A DNA stretch of 64,000 nucleotides, from positions 248,001 to 312,000 of the forward strand of contig NZ_JACBXU010000001.1 in the NCBI RefSeq assembly GCF_013415305.1, in the 5' to 3' direction. A model generated the notes under the pieces. The model had not been told where the DNA came from. It made no database searches and saw only the letters and a list, made by a program, of their open reading frames with translations. This DNA comes from Pantoea sp. WMus005. GTDB taxonomy: Bacteria; Pseudomonadota; Gammaproteobacteria; Enterobacterales; Enterobacteriaceae. The translations under genes and the position numbers were made by a program. Positions 25,142 through 34,561 of the stretch are shown one piece after another (position 1 is the stretch's first letter; each line of letters begins with the position of its first letter).

Positions 25142-25192
25142 CTGCAACTAGCCCTTAGGAGGGGCTCGTTATATCCATTTAACTAAGAGGAC
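25118..25192 (-). tRNA. argW: tRNA-Arg (anticodon CCU)
   Basis: On the minus strand the 75 bases fold as a cloverleaf. The acceptor stem GTCCTCT pairs with AGGGGAC, with discriminator G and an encoded CCA. The D loop contains AAATGGAT. The anticodon loop CTCCTAA, with CCT, sits on a GAGCCC...GGGCTA stem. The T arm is GCAGGTTCGATTCCTGC. It matches E. coli argW closely and lies beside yfdC as in E. coli. The 3' 24 bases form the island attachment site. Confidence 0.96.
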
Positions 25193-25386
25193 AGCGGCGT
25201 GCAGTATAGCGAAACAGTCCTGAAGATTCACCAGGCTGCCGCGCGTTTGCTCATTCTGCCAGCAATCCCGATATTGCGCTCGCTGCTGTCGCGGGCGAAT
25301 CGCTGAAATCCGCTCACGCTGAAAATGACGCTTTCCCGCATGCTGCAGCCAGGTTCTCAATGTTACCTATTCAGCCAGCATGCCTG

Positions 25387-25424
25387 AAGGCAGACAACGC
25401 AGTCACATCTGCTCTGTCTGCCTT
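25387..25424 (-). terminator. Possible hairpin downstream of yfdC
   Basis: A 10-bp inverted repeat, AAGGCAGACA at 25387-25396 and TGTCTGCCTT at 25415-25424, lies just after the yfdC stop. The loop is long and the U-tract poor, so it may be a 3'-end stabiliser rather than a terminator. Confidence 0.35.
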
Positions 25425-25430
25425 TGCCGT

Positions 25431-26366
25431 TTACTCCGCCTCTTCCTTCTCTTCACGCTGGCGGCGTTTCTCCTGCTTCTTCTTATCAGCCTTCGCTTTC
25501 GCCACGGCCGCTTCACTCATATCATTACGGATCTGCGCGTGGCTGATCAGCGCAAAAATCAGCGTGCCGCCAGTAATGTTGCCCAGTAAGGTCGGCAGGG
25601 CAAAAGGCCAGAAGAATTCATGCCAGCTGATGCTGCCGTTAAACACCAGATAGAGTACTTCCACCGAGCCCACCACGATATGCGCCAGATCGCCCAGCGC
25701 AACCAGCCAGGTCATCATCACAATCACCAGTAGTTTGGCGCCGCCCGCCGAGGGAAACATCCAGACCATGGTGGCGATAATCCAGCCGGAAATCACTGCA
25801 TTGGCAAACATCTCACCGGGGGTGTTTTCCATTACTTTCATACTGATGCTGGTAAAGGCCTGACGGGTGGCCTCGTCAAATATCGGCATCTCATTGAATG
25901 CCAGCGCACCCAGTGCCGTGCCGATCAGGTTACCCAGCAACACAATGCCCCATAACCGTAACAGCAGACCCGCATTACCCCAGGTCGGTTTGTGCATTAT
26001 CGGTAACACGGCTGTTACGGTGTTTTCTGTAAACAGTTGCTGGCGCGCCATAATGACGATAACAAAACCAAAGGTATAACCGAGGTTTTCCAGCAGGAAT
26101 GCGCCCGGTACGCCATCCAGATGTACATGGAATATCCCCTTAGCCATCAGCGAGGCGCTCATGGATAAGCCGGCCGCAATAGCTGACCAGAGCAGCGCCA
26201 TGCCGTCGCGCTCCAGCTCCTTTTCGCCGTCCTGGCGAATCTCTTCATGAATTGCAGCAGCGCGGGAGGGTAAAGCCTCTTCATCAACTTCGATGTCAGT
26301 GCCCTTGTCCTTCTCTTCGCTCTCTACGTCGTTAGGACCCTGTTCATTATCTGATGAAGGCTTCAT
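25431..26366 (-). CDS. yfdC: YfdC, formate/nitrite-transporter-family inner-membrane protein
   Basis: A 311-residue FNT-family channel-like protein. An acidic N-terminal tail (~1-55, rich in E and D) precedes six membrane helices, including GMALLWSAIAAGLSMSASLM, LGYTFGFVIVIMARQQLF, NAVISGWIIATMVWM and LLVIVMMTWLVALGDLAHIV. A Lys/Glu-rich tail ends the protein. The motif around RQQLFTENTVTAVLP matches the FNT signature region. The transported substrate of YfdC is not established. It lies next to argW as in E. coli and reads toward the tRNA. Confidence 0.92.
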   Translation of the reverse strand: MKPSSDNEQGPNDVESEEKDKGTDIEVDEEALPSRAAAIHEEIRQDGEKELERDGMALLWSAIAAGLSMSASLMAKGIFHVHLDGVPGAFLLENLGYTFGFVIVIMARQQLFTENTVTAVLPIMHKPTWGNAGLLLRLWGIVLLGNLIGTALGALAFNEMPIFDEATRQAFTSISMKVMENTPGEMFANAVISGWIIATMVWMFPSAGGAKLLVIVMMTWLVALGDLAHIVVGSVEVLYLVFNGSISWHEFFWPFALPTLLGNITGGTLIFALISHAQIRNDMSEAAVAKAKADKKKQEKRRQREEKEEAE

Positions 26367-26608
26367 ATTTTCTCCTGGTGATAGTGCTGTAACGTTATAA
26401 GCGTAGCCGTTTTTTATTTGTCGGAAATGTAACGGCCGATGCGAATAAGCGTAACAACGTTTTTCGGAACTGCATTTTTATTCCGACTACTGCTGATACC
26501 GCACGAATAATCCCTCACCAGCCAAACTGAGCGCTGGCTCACACTTCGGCCCACAGCAACATTGTGGTAATATCCCGGCCACTTTTAGCTGGTGCGACTC
26601 CCCCCTGA

Positions 26609-27226
26609 ATGCTGGAAATCATTACACTCACTTGTGCATACGACGAACGGTCGCTGTTCCAGCGGCTCTCATTTCACGTATCCGCAGGTGACATTGTGCA
26701 GATTGAAGGCCCCAATGGTGCCGGTAAGACCTCGTTATTGCGCCTGCTGGCTGGCCTGAGCCGTCCGGAAGAGGGTGAAATACGCTGGCAGCATCAACCG
26801 ATTCTACGGCAGCGCGAGGCCTGGCATCAGGCGATGCTCTATCTGGGCCATCAACCCGGTGTCAAAGGCGTGCTCACGCCGCTGGAAAATCTGCGCTTTT
26901 ACCATCCCGATTGCAGGGATGCGCAGATTTTTTCTGCGCTGGAAAGCGTCGATCTCACTGGCGATGAAGAGGTGCCGGTCAGCCGGTTGTCGGCAGGGCA
27001 GCAGCGTCGTGTGGCGCTGGCGCGGCTGTGGCTTAGCCAGGCCCGCATCTGGATTCTCGACGAGCCACTGACCGCCATCGACAAAGCGGGCATTGAAAAA
27101 TTAATGGCGAAATTCGTCAGGCATGCCGATAACGGCGGTGCAGTGATCCTGACCACCCATCAGGATCTGCCTGTAGAGGCAGCGCGGGTGCGTAAAATTC
27201 GCCTCGGCGACGTGGAGGCAGACTGA
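26609..27226 (+). CDS. ccmA: Cytochrome c biogenesis ABC transporter ATPase CcmA
   Basis: First gene of the ccm operon. CcmA is the ATPase of CcmAB, which with CcmCD releases heme-loaded CcmE. The 205 residues contain Walker A ([16 protein letters not shown], ~31-46), signature [16 protein letters not shown], and Walker [12 protein letters not shown]. No good ribosome site precedes ATG 26609, although this start gives the normal length. Its TGA overlaps the ccmB start as TGATG. All nine ccm genes run in the same direction and most overlap, so they form one transcript. Confidence 0.95.
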   Translation: MLEIITLTCAYDERSLFQRLSFHVSAGDIVQIEGPNGAGKTSLLRLLAGLSRPEEGEIRWQHQPILRQREAWHQAMLYLGHQPGVKGVLTPLENLRFYHPDCRDAQIFSALESVDLTGDEEVPVSRLSAGQQRRVALARLWLSQARIWILDEPLTAIDKAGIEKLMAKFVRHADNGGAVILTTHQDLPVEAARVRKIRLGDVEAD

Positions 27227-27885
27227 TGTTGTTTCGCCTCATCCAGCGTGAACTGCGCATCGCCTTTCGCGGCGGTGCGGATGTCGTTAATCCACTCTGG
27301 TTTTTCCTGATCGTCATTACCCTGTTTCCGTTGGGTATCGGACCGGACCCGCAACAGCTGGCGCGCATTGCACCGGGCGTTGCCTGGGTTGCCGCACTGC
27401 TTGCGTCGCTGCTGGCGCTGGAGCGGCTGTTTCGTGATGACTTCAGCGATGGCTCGCTGGAGCAGCTGGTGTTGCTGCCGACGCCGCTGCCGGTGACAGT
27501 TATCGGCAAGGTGGTGGCGCACTGGCTGGTCACGGGTGTGCCGCTGATTATCCTGTCACCGTTGGCCGCGCTGCTGCTGTCGCTGGATTTTAACGGCTGG
27601 CGGGCAATGGCTCTGACGCTGCTGCTCGGCACGCCAACGCTGAGTTTCCTCGGTGCGATTGGCGTGGGTCTGACAGTGGGATTACGGCGCGGCGGCGTGC
27701 TGCTGAGCCTGCTGGTATTACCGCTGGCTATTCCGGTATTGATCTTCGCCAGTGCGGCGATGGAGGCGGCCAGTCAGGGGCTTCCGATTGGCGGCTATCT
27801 GGCAATTCTCGGCGCTATGCTGGTGGGCAGCGCTACGCTCGCGCCGTTTGCCACGGCCGCGGCGCTAAGAATTACGTTGCAGTAA
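27226..27885 (+). CDS. ccmB: Heme exporter permease CcmB
   Basis: A 219-residue, six-helix inner-membrane partner of CcmA. The start [20 protein letters not shown], the early PLWFFLIVITLFPLGIGP, and FRDDFSDGSLEQLVLLPTPL are typical. It overlaps ccmA by one base. A 53-nt gap separates it from ccmC. No defect seen. Confidence 0.95.
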   Translation: MLFRLIQRELRIAFRGGADVVNPLWFFLIVITLFPLGIGPDPQQLARIAPGVAWVAALLASLLALERLFRDDFSDGSLEQLVLLPTPLPVTVIGKVVAHWLVTGVPLIILSPLAALLLSLDFNGWRAMALTLLLGTPTLSFLGAIGVGLTVGLRRGGVLLSLLVLPLAIPVLIFASAAMEAASQGLPIGGYLAILGAMLVGSATLAPFATAAALRITLQ

Positions 27886-27938
27886 CCGCGCGTAAAAGAC
27901 GCGGCAACACTCTTTTATCGTTAATGTGAGCATTTGAT

Positions 27939-28679
27939 ATGTGGAAAGCGTTACATCAGCTGGCCAGGCCCGAACGGCTCTATCAGTTTTCGGGGCGACT
28001 GGTTCCGTGGTTCGCCATCGCCGGACTGGCGGCGTTGCTGCTGGGCTGGGTCTGGGGATTTGGCTTTGCCCCCGCTGACTATCAGCAGGGCGACAGTTTC
28101 CGCATCATGTACATTCATGTACCCGCCGCGATGTGGTCGATGGGCATCTATGCTTCGATGGCTATCGCCGCCTTTATCGGCCTGGTGTGGCAGATGAAAA
28201 TGGCCGATCTGATCTCTGCCGCCATGGCTCCGGTGGGCGCGGTCTTTACCTTTATTGCGCTGGTCACCGGCTCTGCATGGGGCAAGCCGATGTGGGGTAC
28301 CTGGTGGATCTGGGATGCCCGACTCACGTCAGAGCTGGTGCTGCTGTTCCTCTATATGGGCGTGATTGCGCTTTATCACGCTTTTGATGACCGCCGCACC
28401 GCAGGCCGGGCCGCGGGTATTCTGATTCTGGTCGGCGTGGTCAATCTGCCGATCATTCACTTTTCAGTACAGTGGTGGAACACCCTCCATCAGGGCTCGT
28501 CAGGCATTCTCCAGCAGGCGATTGCGCCGGTCATGCGCACGCCGCTGCGCTGGGCAATCCTCGGTTATCTGCTGCTGTTTGTCACGCTGACCCTGATGCG
28601 GTTGCGCAACCTGATTCTGTTAACCGAACGCCATCGTCCCTGGGCGATTGATGTGGCGAAGCGGGGGGAGCAGGCATGA
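27939..28679 (+). CDS. ccmC: Heme-handling protein CcmC
   Basis: CcmC presents heme to CcmE in the periplasm. The 246-residue protein has six helices and the tryptophan-rich heme motif WGTWWIWDARLTSELVLLFL in a periplasmic loop. Conserved His ligands are YIHVPAAMWS before it and IHFSVQWWNTLHQG after it. ATG 27939 is the normal family start. The 3' end overlaps ccmD in an ATGA arrangement. Confidence 0.96.
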   Translation: MWKALHQLARPERLYQFSGRLVPWFAIAGLAALLLGWVWGFGFAPADYQQGDSFRIMYIHVPAAMWSMGIYASMAIAAFIGLVWQMKMADLISAAMAPVGAVFTFIALVTGSAWGKPMWGTWWIWDARLTSELVLLFLYMGVIALYHAFDDRRTAGRAAGILILVGVVNLPIIHFSVQWWNTLHQGSSGILQQAIAPVMRTPLRWAILGYLLLFVTLTLMRLRNLILLTERHRPWAIDVAKRGEQA

Positions 28680-28909
28680 CTCCAGCCTTTTCCTCCTGGC
28701 ACGCCTTCTTTGCGATGGGAGGCTACGCCTTCTACGTCTGGCTTGCGGTTACCTGCACGTTGCTTCCACTTGTCGGCCTGACGCTGCATACCCTGTTGCT
28801 GCGCCGCCGCCTGCTGGCTGAGATCCGCCAGCGCGATGCGCGGGAACGCCGTATCCGGGCGGCGAAATCTAAAAAAGCCGCGGCTGAAGCGGCAGGAGAG
28901 ACAGTGTGA
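28676..28909 (+). CDS. ccmD: Small membrane protein CcmD
   Basis: A 77-residue protein with one membrane helix ([20 protein letters not shown]) and a basic cytoplasmic tail rich in R and K. This is the CcmD layout. CcmD helps release holo-CcmE from CcmABC. It overlaps both neighbours (ATGA with ccmC, GTGA with ccmE). Confidence 0.93.
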   Translation: MTPAFSSWHAFFAMGGYAFYVWLAVTCTLLPLVGLTLHTLLLRRRLLAEIRQRDARERRIRAAKSKKAAAEAAGETV

Positions 28910-29391
28910 ATACCCGTCGACGCAACCGCCTCTATGCCGCAGTGGCCATTCTGCTCGGCCTCGGCCTGGCCACCGCGCTGGTGATGTATGCACTGCGCTC
29001 AAACATCGATCTCTTCTATACCCCTGGCGAAATCCTCTACGGCAAAGGTCAGGCGCACGAGAAGCCTGAAGCGGGACAGCGGCTGCGCGTGGGTGGCATG
29101 GTCATGCCGGGCAGTGTCCGGCGCGATCCGAAAACGCTGGCGGTCTCGTTCAAACTTTATGATGCGCGTGGCGTGGTCAGCGTCAGTTTCGAAGGCATCC
29201 TGCCAGACCTGTTCCGTGAAGGGCAGGGCGTCGTGGCGCAGGGCGTGCTGGCGGCGGGCAATCAGGTGATCGCCAAAGAAGTGCTGGCAAAACATGATGA
29301 GAAATATACGCCGCCGGAGATTGAAGACGCGATGAAGAGTAATCACACCGGCCCGCAGTCGCTTTATCAGGCGGGAAATAAATCATCATGA
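28906..29391 (+). CDS. ccmE: Periplasmic heme chaperone CcmE
   Basis: A 161-residue, membrane-anchored beta-barrel heme chaperone. The N-terminus [20 protein letters not shown] is basic then hydrophobic. [17 protein letters not shown] and [20 protein letters not shown] are core strands. [13 protein letters not shown] carries the His that binds heme covalently and the following Tyr. It starts at GTG 28906 overlapping the ccmD stop. It hands heme to CcmF/H. Confidence 0.96.
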   Translation: MNTRRRNRLYAAVAILLGLGLATALVMYALRSNIDLFYTPGEILYGKGQAHEKPEAGQRLRVGGMVMPGSVRRDPKTLAVSFKLYDARGVVSVSFEGILPDLFREGQGVVAQGVLAAGNQVIAKEVLAKHDEKYTPPEIEDAMKSNHTGPQSLYQAGNKSS

Positions 29392-31346
29392 TGCCCGAAA
29401 TTGGTACCTTTCTGCTCTGTCTGGCGCTGGGTCTCTCTCTGTTGCTGAGCAGCTATCCGCTGTGGGGCGCAGTGCGCCAGGATGCCCGCCTGATGGCGAT
29501 GGCGCGTCCGCTGGCCAGCGGTCTGTTTGTCTGTATTGCGGCGGCTTTTGCGCTGCTGGTCTGGGCCTTTATCAGTAACGATTTTACCGTTGCCTATGTC
29601 GTCACAAACTCCAACAGTCTGCTGCCGGTTTATTATCGCATCGCCGCCACCTGGGGCGCGCATGAAGGATCGTTGCTGTTGTGGGTGTTGCTGCTGAGCA
29701 CCTGGACACTGGCAGTGGCGATATTCAGTCGCGGTATGCCGCAGGATGCGCTGGCCCGTGTGCTGGCGGTGATGGGAATGATCAATCTCGGCTTCCTGCT
29801 GTTTATCCTGCTGACCTCTAATCCGTTTGGCCGCACGCTGCCGGACTTCCCGATAGACGGCCATGACCTGAATCCGATGCTGCAGGATATCGGCCTGATC
29901 TTCCATCCACCGCTGCTCTATATGGGTTACGTCGGTTTTTCAGTGGCATTTGCCTTTGCTATTGCCTCACTGATGGCCGGACGACTGGATACCGCCTGGG
30001 CACGCTGGTCACGTCCCTGGACGACTGCGGCCTGGGTCTTTCTGACCATCGGTATCGTACTTGGCTCTGCGTGGGCCTATTACGAACTGGGCTGGGGCGG
30101 CTGGTGGTTCTGGGATCCGGTTGAAAATGCATCGTTTATGCCATGGCTGGCGGGTACCGCCCTGATGCACTCACTGGCGGTCACTGAAAAGCGTGGCACC
30201 TTTAAGGCATGGACCGTGCTGCTGGCGATTACCGCCTTTTCGCTGAGCCTGCTGGGGACGTTCCTGGTGCGATCCGGGGTACTGGTGTCGGTGCATTCCT
30301 TTGCTTCCGATCCGGCGCGTGGCATGTTCATCCTCGCGTTTCTGGTGATTGTCATCGGCAGCTCGCTGCTGCTCTACGCCATCAAAGGCGGGCAGGTGCG
30401 TGGCCGGGTACAGAATGAAACCTGGTCGCGCGAATCGTTTTTGCTGGGCAATAACGTGCTGCTGATTGCCGCGATGCTGGTGGTCCTGCTCGGCACGCTG
30501 TTGCCGCTGATTCACAAGCAACTGGGACTGGGCAGCATTTCGGTGGGCGAGCCGTTCTTCAACACGATGTTCAGCTGGCTGATGGCGCCGTTTGCGCTGT
30601 TGATGGGAATCGGTCCGCTGGTGCGCTGGCGTCGCGATGAGCCGCAGAAGCTGGCAAAACGGCTTGCGCTGGCGCTGATCGTGACCCTGGCCTGTTCCGT
30701 CATCATTCCCTGGTGGCTGCAGGATCGCATTGAAGCAATGACCGTAGTTGGCCTGCTGATGTCACTCTGGATTATCGTGCTGACGCTGCTGGAACTGCAT
30801 GAGCGCGCCACCCATCGTCATCCGTTCTTTGCCGGTTTACGTCACCTGTCACGCAGCCACTGGGGCATGGTGCTGGGCCATCTGGGTGTGGGTGTAACGG
30901 TGATTGGGATAGCGTTCAGCACGCAGTACAGCGTGGAACGCGATGTAAGGATGAAGGCGGGCGATAGCGTCGATATTCATCACTATCACTTTGTTTTCCG
31001 CGGCGTGCAGAATCTGCAGGGGCCTAATTACAGCGGTGGCATGGGCATTATTGATGTGACCCGCAACGGCAAACATGAAGCGACGCTGCAGGCAGAAAAA
31101 CGCTTTTATACGGCTGCCCGCACCATGATGACCGAAGCAGCGATCGATGGCGGTTTCAGCCGCGATCTCTACGCGGCACTGGGCGAAGAGCTGGAGGATG
31201 GTGGCTGGGCCGTGCGCATTTACTACAAACCTTTTGTCCGCTGGATTTGGTTTGGCGGCGCGCTGATGGCGCTGGGCGGGCTCTTCTGCCTGTGTGACCC
31301 CCGCTACCGTTCGCGTAAAAAAGCGGAACCGGAGGCGCGGCCATGA
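29388..31346 (+). CDS. ccmF: Heme lyase subunit CcmF
   Basis: A 652-residue polytopic protein that, with CcmH and CcmI, joins heme to apocytochrome. The Trp-rich motif is [20 protein letters not shown] (~232-251), with conserved His in [31 protein letters not shown] and VHSFASDP. The start MMPEIG matches the E. coli protein. It overlaps ccmE and ccmG by ATGA-type junctions. Length normal. Confidence 0.96.
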   Translation: MMPEIGTFLLCLALGLSLLLSSYPLWGAVRQDARLMAMARPLASGLFVCIAAAFALLVWAFISNDFTVAYVVTNSNSLLPVYYRIAATWGAHEGSLLLWVLLLSTWTLAVAIFSRGMPQDALARVLAVMGMINLGFLLFILLTSNPFGRTLPDFPIDGHDLNPMLQDIGLIFHPPLLYMGYVGFSVAFAFAIASLMAGRLDTAWARWSRPWTTAAWVFLTIGIVLGSAWAYYELGWGGWWFWDPVENASFMPWLAGTALMHSLAVTEKRGTFKAWTVLLAITAFSLSLLGTFLVRSGVLVSVHSFASDPARGMFILAFLVIVIGSSLLLYAIKGGQVRGRVQNETWSRESFLLGNNVLLIAAMLVVLLGTLLPLIHKQLGLGSISVGEPFFNTMFSWLMAPFALLMGIGPLVRWRRDEPQKLAKRLALALIVTLACSVIIPWWLQDRIEAMTVVGLLMSLWIIVLTLLELHERATHRHPFFAGLRHLSRSHWGMVLGHLGVGVTVIGIAFSTQYSVERDVRMKAGDSVDIHHYHFVFRGVQNLQGPNYSGGMGIIDVTRNGKHEATLQAEKRFYTAARTMMTEAAIDGGFSRDLYAALGEELEDGGWAVRIYYKPFVRWIWFGGALMALGGLFCLCDPRYRSRKKAEPEARP

Positions 31347-31900
31347 ACAAGAAAATCCTGTTTATTCCCCTGATGCTGTTTCTGCTGCTGGCGGCGGCGC
31401 TGCTGTGGCAGCTGACCCGTAATGCCGATGGTGACGACCCGACCCGTCTCGAATCCGCGCTGATTGGCAAACCGGTGCCGCTGTTCCGGCTGGAAGCACT
31501 GGATCAGCCAGGCAAAATCTACGACCAGCGCGTACTGACCGATGGCAAACCGATACTGCTGAACGTCTGGGCGACCTGGTGCCCGACCTGCCGCGCCGAA
31601 CATCAGTATCTGAATACGCTGGCGGAGCAGGGCATTCGCGTTGTCGGGCTTAACTACAAAGACGATCGTCAAAAAGCAGTGAACTGGCTGAACACACTGG
31701 GCAACCCCTACGCGCTGAGCCTTTATGATGGCAACGGCATGCTGGGCCTGGATCTCGGCGTCTATGGCGCGCCGGAAACCTTCCTGATCGACGGTAAAGG
31801 GATTATCCGTTATCGCCACGCGGGCGATTTGAATGCGCGCGTCTGGGATCAGGAAGTGAAACCCTTGTGGATGAAATACAGTGCGGAGGCGGGATCATGA
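31343..31900 (+). CDS. ccmG: Thiol:disulfide oxidoreductase CcmG (DsbE)
   Basis: A membrane-anchored periplasmic thioredoxin-fold reductase of 185 residues. It has an N-terminal anchor (KILFIPLMLFLLLAAALLW), active site WATWCPTC at ~78-85, and the cis-Pro region YGAPETFLIDGKG. It keeps the CXXCH cysteines of apocytochrome c reduced. It overlaps ccmH in an ATGA junction. Confidence 0.95.
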   Translation: MNKKILFIPLMLFLLLAAALLWQLTRNADGDDPTRLESALIGKPVPLFRLEALDQPGKIYDQRVLTDGKPILLNVWATWCPTCRAEHQYLNTLAEQGIRVVGLNYKDDRQKAVNWLNTLGNPYALSLYDGNGMLGLDLGVYGAPETFLIDGKGIIRYRHAGDLNARVWDQEVKPLWMKYSAEAGS

Positions 31901-32349
31901 GAACGCTGTTACTGCTCTGCGGTCTGCTGTTCAGCATCAACCTGTGGGCGACTATCGACACGCTGCAATTTGACTCGGTGGCGCAGGAAGAGCAATACCG
32001 CGATCTGACGGCTTCACTGCGCTGTCCGAAATGCCAGAACAACAGCATCGCCGACTCGAACGCCATGATTGCCGCCGACATGCGGTTGAAAGTCTATCAA
32101 CTGATGAAGCAGGGGCAGAGTCGCCAGCAGATTGTTGACTACATGGTGGCGCGCTATGGCAACTTCGTCAGCTACTCGCCACCGGTGACGCCTTCAACCG
32201 TGATTCTTTGGGCTGGCCCGGCGCTGTTTGCGCTGCTGGGCGGCGTGGTAATCATCCTGCGCAGCCGTCAGCGTAAAACCCGCAGTGAGCTGGATGAAGA
32301 TGAGCAACAGCGTCTTAATGCGCTACTGAAGTCAGACAGGAAGCCGTAA
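31897..32349 (+). CDS. ccmH: CcmH, short form (CcmL-like thioredoxin-interacting subunit)
   Basis: A 150-residue membrane-bound subunit of the heme ligation complex. ATG 31897 overlaps the ccmG stop and gives a clean signal peptide (RTLLLLCGLLFSINLWA). The redox motif is LRCPKCQNNSIADSNA, CxxC at about residues 43-46. A C-terminal membrane helix follows (VILWAGPALFALLGGVVIIL). In E. coli this domain is fused to the TPR domain; here it is a separate gene joined by TAATG to ccmI. Confidence 0.93.
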   Translation: MRTLLLLCGLLFSINLWATIDTLQFDSVAQEEQYRDLTASLRCPKCQNNSIADSNAMIAADMRLKVYQLMKQGQSRQQIVDYMVARYGNFVSYSPPVTPSTVILWAGPALFALLGGVVIILRSRQRKTRSELDEDEQQRLNALLKSDRKP

Positions 32350-33560
32350 TGAGTGCATTTTGGATCACCCTTTTTCTGTTACTTCTGGCCGCCTGCACAC
32401 TCTTTCTGGCGTCGGGATGGCGGCAACGTCAGGCCAGCGCAGGCGATCGCGATCGCCTTAATCAGCGTTTCTACCATCAGCGTGTAGAGGAGCTGGCCCA
32501 GGATGAAGAGCAGGGCGTTGTCACTGAGCGACCGCTGATGGAGCAGGAATTACAGCAGACGCTGCTGGCAGATATTCCGCCGGCACAGACGATGCAGCCA
32601 CACAGCAGCAGCCGCTGGATTTTGCTGCCAGGCCTGATCGTGCTGATTGCGGTATCACTGGGGACTTATCTGAAAACCGGAGGACTGGCGCAATTCACCG
32701 GCTGGATGCAGGTGCAGCAGGCGTATCCTGAGCTGCGTGCCCGACTGATGGACCCTGGTGCTAAACCGCTTAGCATGGAAGAGCTGGCACGTTTACAGCT
32801 CGGATTGCGTACCGCGTTGCAGACTGAACCGGATAATCTGGCCGACTGGACGATGCTTGGGCGGCTCGGCATGGTGCTGAATAATGCGGAGATCGCCAGC
32901 CAGGCGTTTGAGCATGCCTTACAGCTGGCCCCCAACGATCTGGCGCTGAAGCAGGATTATGCAGAAGTCCTGACGCGATCCCCTGATCCGCAGGATAACC
33001 GTCAGGCGTCACTGCTGCTGCAATCATTGCTGAAAGCCGATCCGCAAAATCTGCGGACGCTGAGCCTGCTGGCATTTAATGCCTATGGCCAGCAGCAATA
33101 CGATCAGGCTATCGACGCATGGCAGACTCTTTTAAGACTGTTGCCTGCCGATGATAAGCGGCACGCGATGATCGCCCGCAGCATTGAAAAGGCAAAAAGT
33201 GAGGCAGGGCAGCAGAGTCGTCAGCTGGCACTGACCGTGACGCTGACACCAAAGGCAGAAAAAATGTTACCGCCGGACGGAGTGTTGTATATTTCGGTTT
33301 CTGACGGAAATTCACCCGTGCCGGTGGCGGTTAAGCGGATGCCGCTTAGCCACTTCCCGCTGTCGCTGACGCTGGATGACAGTAACGCCATGATGCCGGA
33401 TCGTCTGCTTTCGGCGCAGCATCAGGTGGAGGTTCGGGTGCGAATCTCCCGCGATGGCAGCGCCAATCCGCAGCCGGGTGACTGGCTGGGGCTGAGCGCC
33501 GTAACGCCCTGGGATGGGCATCAGTCAATCGCGGTAGAGATCAATAAGCAGCTTCCCTGA
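32349..33560 (+). CDS. ccmI: CcmI, TPR subunit of the cytochrome c heme ligation complex
   Basis: A 403-residue protein equal to the C-terminal part of the fused E. coli CcmH. Two N-terminal membrane helices (residues ~4-22 and ~85-103) enclose a cytoplasmic loop. The periplasmic part has tetratricopeptide repeats: LADWTMLGRLGMVLNNAEIA, ASQAFEHALQLAPNDLALKQ, then QQQYDQAIDAWQTLLRLLP. CcmI holds apocytochrome c for ligation. It is the last ccm gene. Confidence 0.92.
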   Translation: MSAFWITLFLLLLAACTLFLASGWRQRQASAGDRDRLNQRFYHQRVEELAQDEEQGVVTERPLMEQELQQTLLADIPPAQTMQPHSSSRWILLPGLIVLIAVSLGTYLKTGGLAQFTGWMQVQQAYPELRARLMDPGAKPLSMEELARLQLGLRTALQTEPDNLADWTMLGRLGMVLNNAEIASQAFEHALQLAPNDLALKQDYAEVLTRSPDPQDNRQASLLLQSLLKADPQNLRTLSLLAFNAYGQQQYDQAIDAWQTLLRLLPADDKRHAMIARSIEKAKSEAGQQSRQLALTVTLTPKAEKMLPPDGVLYISVSDGNSPVPVAVKRMPLSHFPLSLTLDDSNAMMPDRLLSAQHQVEVRVRISRDGSANPQPGDWLGLSAVTPWDGHQSIAVEINKQLP

Positions 33561-33710
33561 ACGTAAAAATTGATAACGTTAATAATGATGCGTGCCATTG
33601 CCTCCTGCCTCTGGCACAAAGTCAGCTATGCTCATCGGGTAAGCCGGTTCGACACCGGGCTGTGACCTGAACGATGGGTAGACCTTTTTCATCCGCACAG
33701 GGAGATTGGA

Positions 33711-34475
33711 ATGAATTATCGCCTGACCAGCCTGGCTGTGGCCAGCGTCCTTCTGGTGGGTTGTGCCAGTTCAAAGCCGGCGAATAGCGATCCTGCTCAG
33801 CGCAGCGATCCGTTCGAAGGCTTTAACCGCACGATGTTTAACTTTAACTATAACGTGCTGGATCCGTATGTATTGCGTCCGGTCGCTGTGGCCTGGCGTG
33901 ATTATGTGCCGGTCCCGGCCCGCACCGGCCTGAGCAATTTCCTCGGCAACCTGGAAGAGCCTGCCAGCATGGTCAATGCCATCCTGGTCGGTGACGGACG
34001 TGACGCGGGTATTCACTTCACCCGTTTCTTCCTGAACAGCGTGCTGGGTCTGGGCGGTTTCATTGACGTTGCTGGTAAAGCGAATCCGGAACTGGCGCGT
34101 GAAGAACCGCACCGTTTCGGGACGACGCTGGGCCATTACGGCGTTGGCTATGGCCCTTATGTTGAACTGCCCGCTTACGGCAGCTTCACGGTGCGTCAGG
34201 ATGGCGGCGACTACGTTGATACCCTCTATCCCATCCTCGGCTGGCTGACCTGGCCGATGTCGATCGGTAAGTGGACGCTTGAAGGCATCGAGACCCGCGC
34301 GCAGCTGCTGGATTCCGATGCGATCCTGAAACAGCAGAGCGATCCGTACGCCTTTATCCGTAATGCCTACTTCCAGCGTCACGACTTCCTGGCGCGCGGC
34401 GGTAAGCTCAAGCCGGAAGACAATCCTAACGCCGCCGCGATTCAGGATGACCTGAAAGATATCGACGCGCAGTAA
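33711..34475 (+). CDS. mlaA: Outer-membrane lipid asymmetry lipoprotein MlaA (VacJ)
   Basis: MlaA extracts misplaced phospholipid from the outer leaflet and hands it to the Mla pathway. The 254-residue lipoprotein has signal NYRLTSLAVASVLLVGCASS with lipobox LVGC. Core motifs are DPFEGFNRTMFNFNYNVLDP, then GRDAGIHFTRFFLNSVLGLG and YVELPAYGSFTVR. GGGAGATTGG precedes ATG 33711. It is separate from the ccm operon (150-nt gap) and ends at a bidirectional terminator shared with fadL. Confidence 0.96.
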   Translation: MNYRLTSLAVASVLLVGCASSKPANSDPAQRSDPFEGFNRTMFNFNYNVLDPYVLRPVAVAWRDYVPVPARTGLSNFLGNLEEPASMVNAILVGDGRDAGIHFTRFFLNSVLGLGGFIDVAGKANPELAREEPHRFGTTLGHYGVGYGPYVELPAYGSFTVRQDGGDYVDTLYPILGWLTWPMSIGKWTLEGIETRAQLLDSDAILKQQSDPYAFIRNAYFQRHDFLARGGKLKPEDNPNAAAIQDDLKDIDAQ

Positions 34476-34516
34476 ATGCATGCTCTCTGAGCCAGCCAGC
34501 GATACGCAGCCACGAA

Positions 34517-34546
34517 AAAGGGCGACTCACTTGAGTCGCCCTTTTT
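34517..34546. terminator. Bidirectional terminator between mlaA and fadL
   Basis: The 9-bp stem GGGCGACTC/GAGTCGCCC (34520-34528 and 34533-34541) has an ACTT loop and is flanked by AAAA on the left and TTTTT on the right, so it can stop transcripts from both genes. Confidence 0.92.
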
Positions 34547-34561
34547 GATCCTGCTCGCCAG

